From assembly GCA_012271025.1 (NCBI GenBank), contig JAAXHF010000291.1:1-6293 (forward strand): 6,293 nt of DNA, written 5' to 3'. Made by a program: the position numbers and the translations under genes. This stretch comes from Deltaproteobacteria bacterium (lineage in GTDB: Bacteria; Desulfobacterota_B; Binatia; Bin18). Below, one piece after another: positions 4,054 through 6,293 of this stretch (its first letter is position 1; each line of letters begins with the position of its first letter). Below the pieces are notes generated by a model, which had not been told where the DNA came from, ran no database searches, and saw only the letters and a list, made by a program, of their open reading frames with translations.

Positions 4054-5358
4054 ATGGAGTCACGCCCGCAGTCCCATACCATCCCGACCGCCATCCCGCC
4101 CGGCCGCTCCTGGCCACGCCGCTACAACCTGGTCGGGCTGTGTTTTCTGAGCACCTTCATCTGCTACATCGACCGGGTCAATATCTCGGTGGCCATCATC
4201 CCCATGGCCGAAGAGTTCGGCTGGGATCAAACCACCCGCGGCATTGTGCTGTCGTCCTTTTTCTACGGCTATCTGGCCACCCAGGTGTTTGGCGGCTGGC
4301 TGGCCGACCGCTTTGGCGGCAAAATCGTGCTGGGCATCGGCGTGGTGTGGTGGTCGGTGTTCACCCTGATCACCCCGCCGGCTGCGGCCCTGTCTTTCGC
4401 CGTCCTGTTTCTGGCCCGGGTCGGCATGGGGCTGGGCGAGGGGGTGGCCTTTCCGGCCATCTACAACCTGTACGCGCGCTGGATCCCCAAGCAGGAACGC
4501 GCCCGGGCGGCGGCCCTCAACGCCAGCGGCGTTCCCCTGGGGACGGTCGGCGCCCTGCTGCTGACGCCGACCATCGTGATCGCGCTGGGCTGGCCGTGGG
4601 TGTTCTACCTGTTCGGCATCCTGGGCTTCGTGTGGTACGGCCTGTGGCACTTCCTGACCACCGATACCCCCGACAGCCATCCCGGCGTGCCTCCCTCGGA
4701 GTTGGAGTTTATTCGCGACAACGTCCCGCCGGTGCCCAAAAACGAGACGATTCCGTGGGCGCAGCTGTTATCCAAGGTGCCGGTCTGGGCCATCATCATC
4801 AATCATTTTTGTTCAAACTGGGGCTTTTATGTGCTCCTGACCTGGCTGCCGACGTATTTTACCCAGGCCCTGGGCGTCGATCTGTCCCAGGTCGGGCTGT
4901 ACACCATTCTGCCCTGGCTGGCTATGTTTCTGATGGCCAATGTCGCCGGCTGGGTGGCCGACAAGCTGATCGAATCCGGCCTGTCGGTGACGTTCGTACG
5001 CAAGCTGATGCAGACCATCGGTTTTCTGGGACCAACGATCTTTCTGAGTCTGATCGGCAGTGTCAGTTCCGCCCCGCAGGCGATTACCTACATATGTTGC
5101 GCCCTGGGGCTGAACGCCTTTGCCCTGGCCGGCTTTGGCGTCAACCACCTGGATATCGGCCCGCGCTATGCCGGCATTCTGCTCGGCTTTTCCAACACCG
5201 CGGGCACCATACCGGGCATCGTGGGCGTGACCCTGACCGGCTATCTGCTGGATGTCACCGGCTCGTGGGGGCTGGTGTTCTCGATTGCGGCTGGCATCTA
5301 CCTGTTCGGCCTGCTGGTGTGGCTGCTGTTTGCGACCGGCGAGCGGGTCTTCGAGTAG
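4054..5358 (+). CDS. MFS transporter, anion:cation symporter (SLC17/PHT4-like) group
   Basis: A 434-aa inner-membrane transporter of the major facilitator superfamily, full length for the family, with about twelve hydrophobic helices in two halves separated by a polar loop (about 202-240). Family marks: CYIDRVNISVA in helix 1 (37-47), motif A GWLADRFGGK in the 2-3 loop (81-90), RVGMGLGEGVAFPA in helix 4 (122-135), and NHFCSNWGFYVLLTWLPTY at the start of the second half (250-268). This pattern is that of the anion:cation symporter family, which includes bacterial sugar-acid transporters and eukaryotic SLC17 and PHT4 carriers. A small organic or inorganic anion, co-transported with H+ or Na+, is therefore likely; the exact substrate cannot be read. 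The gene has a strong ribosome binding site, is divergent from the radical SAM gene, and converges on hsdR with a 17-bp gap in which I see no terminator hairpin. Confidence 0.93.
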   Translation: MESRPQSHTIPTAIPPGRSWPRRYNLVGLCFLSTFICYIDRVNISVAIIPMAEEFGWDQTTRGIVLSSFFYGYLATQVFGGWLADRFGGKIVLGIGVVWWSVFTLITPPAAALSFAVLFLARVGMGLGEGVAFPAIYNLYARWIPKQERARAAALNASGVPLGTVGALLLTPTIVIALGWPWVFYLFGILGFVWYGLWHFLTTDTPDSHPGVPPSELEFIRDNVPPVPKNETIPWAQLLSKVPVWAIIINHFCSNWGFYVLLTWLPTYFTQALGVDLSQVGLYTILPWLAMFLMANVAGWVADKLIESGLSVTFVRKLMQTIGFLGPTIFLSLIGSVSSAPQAITYICCALGLNAFALAGFGVNHLDIGPRYAGILLGFSNTAGTIPGIVGVTLTGYLLDVTGSWGLVFSIAAGIYLFGLLVWLLFATGERVFE

Positions 5359-5375
5359 GGACGACGCCGAATGCC

Positions 5376-6293
5376 TCACCCCGCCTGCCCATACGCAAGG
5401 CCGAACGACATATCGCTCAGCCAGCGCTTGAAGCCCGGGTTGTCCATGAACTGCTTGAACAGCTTGGTGTCGTCGTTCATCACCGAGGTCATCACCCGAA
5501 GCAGCGCCTTGTCGTGCTCGATGCGGGCGTTCTCCTTGTCCGAGTTCTGCCGGGCATTCTTGAAGGCCGTGTCCTCAGCCACCCTCGAAGGAATGGTCTG
5601 GGTGATGAGCTGCCGCACGCGGTCGCGGTCGTCCCAGTCGATGTCGCCGAACTGCTCGTTAAAGACCCGCAGGATGTTCGACAGCCGGTCCAGCTCAGGC
5701 TCGGGCAGGGAACCGCCACCGGTGGTCGGCACCGGCTCGACCTCGGCGTCCGCGTCGGGCAGCGCGATCTGCTGCATGGCCCGCTTCTCGACCCGGTAGC
5801 TGTCCATGTCGATAGCATCAAGGATACCTTTGGACAGGTCCTCGTCCTGGGGCGAGGGCAGCTTGGAGATCAGGAAATTCAGGAAGATCGAGCGCTTCTC
5901 CCAGGCGGCGTTGGTGTAGGGCAGGACCGCCGACAGAAAGCCGTAGGTCCGCACAAAGCCCTTGGCCTTGCCCTTGAAGTTGACCTGTCCGTCTTCGTCC
6001 AGGTCGTTCCGGTAGGTGTCCACGCAGGCGTCGAGAATGGGGTCGAGCTGGTCGCGCTCGGCCCCGCCCAGATAGCGCGACACAAAGTCGTCGATCTGCT
6101 CCGCAGCATAGACCTGGGCGTCGTCGAGGTCGGCCTGCAAGTCGTGCAGCTTGTTGGGGTCGGTCTCATCAGCCAGTATCGTCGCCCGATAGAAGTCGGC
6201 AAAGGCAGCGCGGATGGTGTCGGCGTCGTTCAGAAAATCCAGCACAAAGACATCGTGCTTCTTGGGATGCGCCCGGTTGAGGCGCGACAGGGT
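5376..6293 (-). CDS. hsdR: type I restriction enzyme R subunit (HsdR), C-terminal part, open at right edge
   Basis: About 305 codons of the motor and endonuclease subunit of a type I restriction-modification enzyme. The reading frame is open to the window edge at 6293, so the nuclease domain and most of the helicase are outside. The first visible residues, TLSRLNRAHPKKHDVFVLDF, match the end of the second RecA-like domain, with SRLNR as the arginine-containing helicase motif VI. The following AFADFYRATILADETDPNKL and the long helical region (to ATPase-distal residues ending LSDMSFGLAYGQAG) match the HsdR C-terminal helical region that docks on the HsdM/HsdS methyltransferase. A Pro/Gly-rich linker (PVPTTGGGSLPEPE) splits it about halfway. 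The TGA at 5378-5376 gives a natural C-terminus. No frameshift is seen. hsdM and hsdS would be expected to the right, but none is visible. Confidence 0.9.
   Translation of the reverse strand, partial: TLSRLNRAHPKKHDVFVLDFLNDADTIRAAFADFYRATILADETDPNKLHDLQADLDDAQVYAAEQIDDFVSRYLGGAERDQLDPILDACVDTYRNDLDEDGQVNFKGKAKGFVRTYGFLSAVLPYTNAAWEKRSIFLNFLISKLPSPQDEDLSKGILDAIDMDSYRVEKRAMQQIALPDADAEVEPVPTTGGGSLPEPELDRLSNILRVFNEQFGDIDWDDRDRVRQLITQTIPSRVAEDTAFKNARQNSDKENARIEHDKALLRVMTSVMNDDTKLFKQFMDNPGFKRWLSDMSFGLAYGQAG

Noticed and set aside
4002..4094. Extension of the radical SAM gene to 4094
   Set aside because: It would overlap the start of the transporter gene, adds low-complexity residues made of the 14-bp repeat, and has no ribosome binding site. 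Not fully excluded, since the chosen start also lacks a strong site.
4060..4680. Minus-strand open frames opposite the transporter (also 4813-5379)
   Set aside because: Translations are Gln/Gly/Arg-rich antisense shadows of the MFS gene.
6243..6245. GTG as the start codon of the right-hand gene
   Set aside because: The frame continues upstream to the window edge with conserved HsdR sequence (TLSRLNRAHPKK), so this is an internal codon.

Overview
The window is GC-rich, densely coded bacterial DNA, mostly with G or C at third codon positions. No rRNA, tRNA or other taxonomic marker is present. Gene content (REP-like GTAG hairpins, Asp-box propeller, SplB-like radical SAM protein, SLC17-like transporter, type I restriction subunit) fits an environmental proteobacterium-like lineage, perhaps deltaproteobacterial or Tectomicrobia-like. 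That placement is a low-confidence guess.

Left part (1-1486): a GNAT acetyltransferase gene on the + strand ends at 547. From there to the 3' end of the next minus-strand gene (1487) lies a pocket between two convergent gene ends, filled with toxin-antitoxin material. It holds (i) a decayed minus-strand vapBC relic: about 45 C-terminal codons of a VapB-like antitoxin overlapping GTGA-style with the first 7 codons of a VapC-like toxin; (ii) a REP-like hairpin repeat; (iii) an intact mazEF operon with palindromic operator candidates; and (iv) a second copy of the same repeat in the same orientation.

Middle part (1487-4001): a cytoplasmic-looking protein with six Asp-box repeats (minus) is divergent from a small unrecognised gene (plus) whose promoter seems to sit directly on its start codon, suggesting a leaderless mRNA. 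That gene converges on an SplB-like radical SAM gene (minus), and the two share a CTAG stop palindrome. The radical SAM cysteine motif is CX5CX2C rather than CX3CX2C.

Right part (4002-6293): a compact divergent region with three 14-bp-phased repeats and a 12-bp palindrome separates the radical SAM gene from a 434-aa MFS transporter of the anion:cation symporter/SLC17-like group. The transporter converges on the C-terminal part of an HsdR type I restriction subunit, which runs off the right edge.

No complete new multi-gene system is evident. The most informative signals are the vapBC relic, the REP-bracketed mazEF cassette, the altered radical SAM motif and the leaderless orphan gene.
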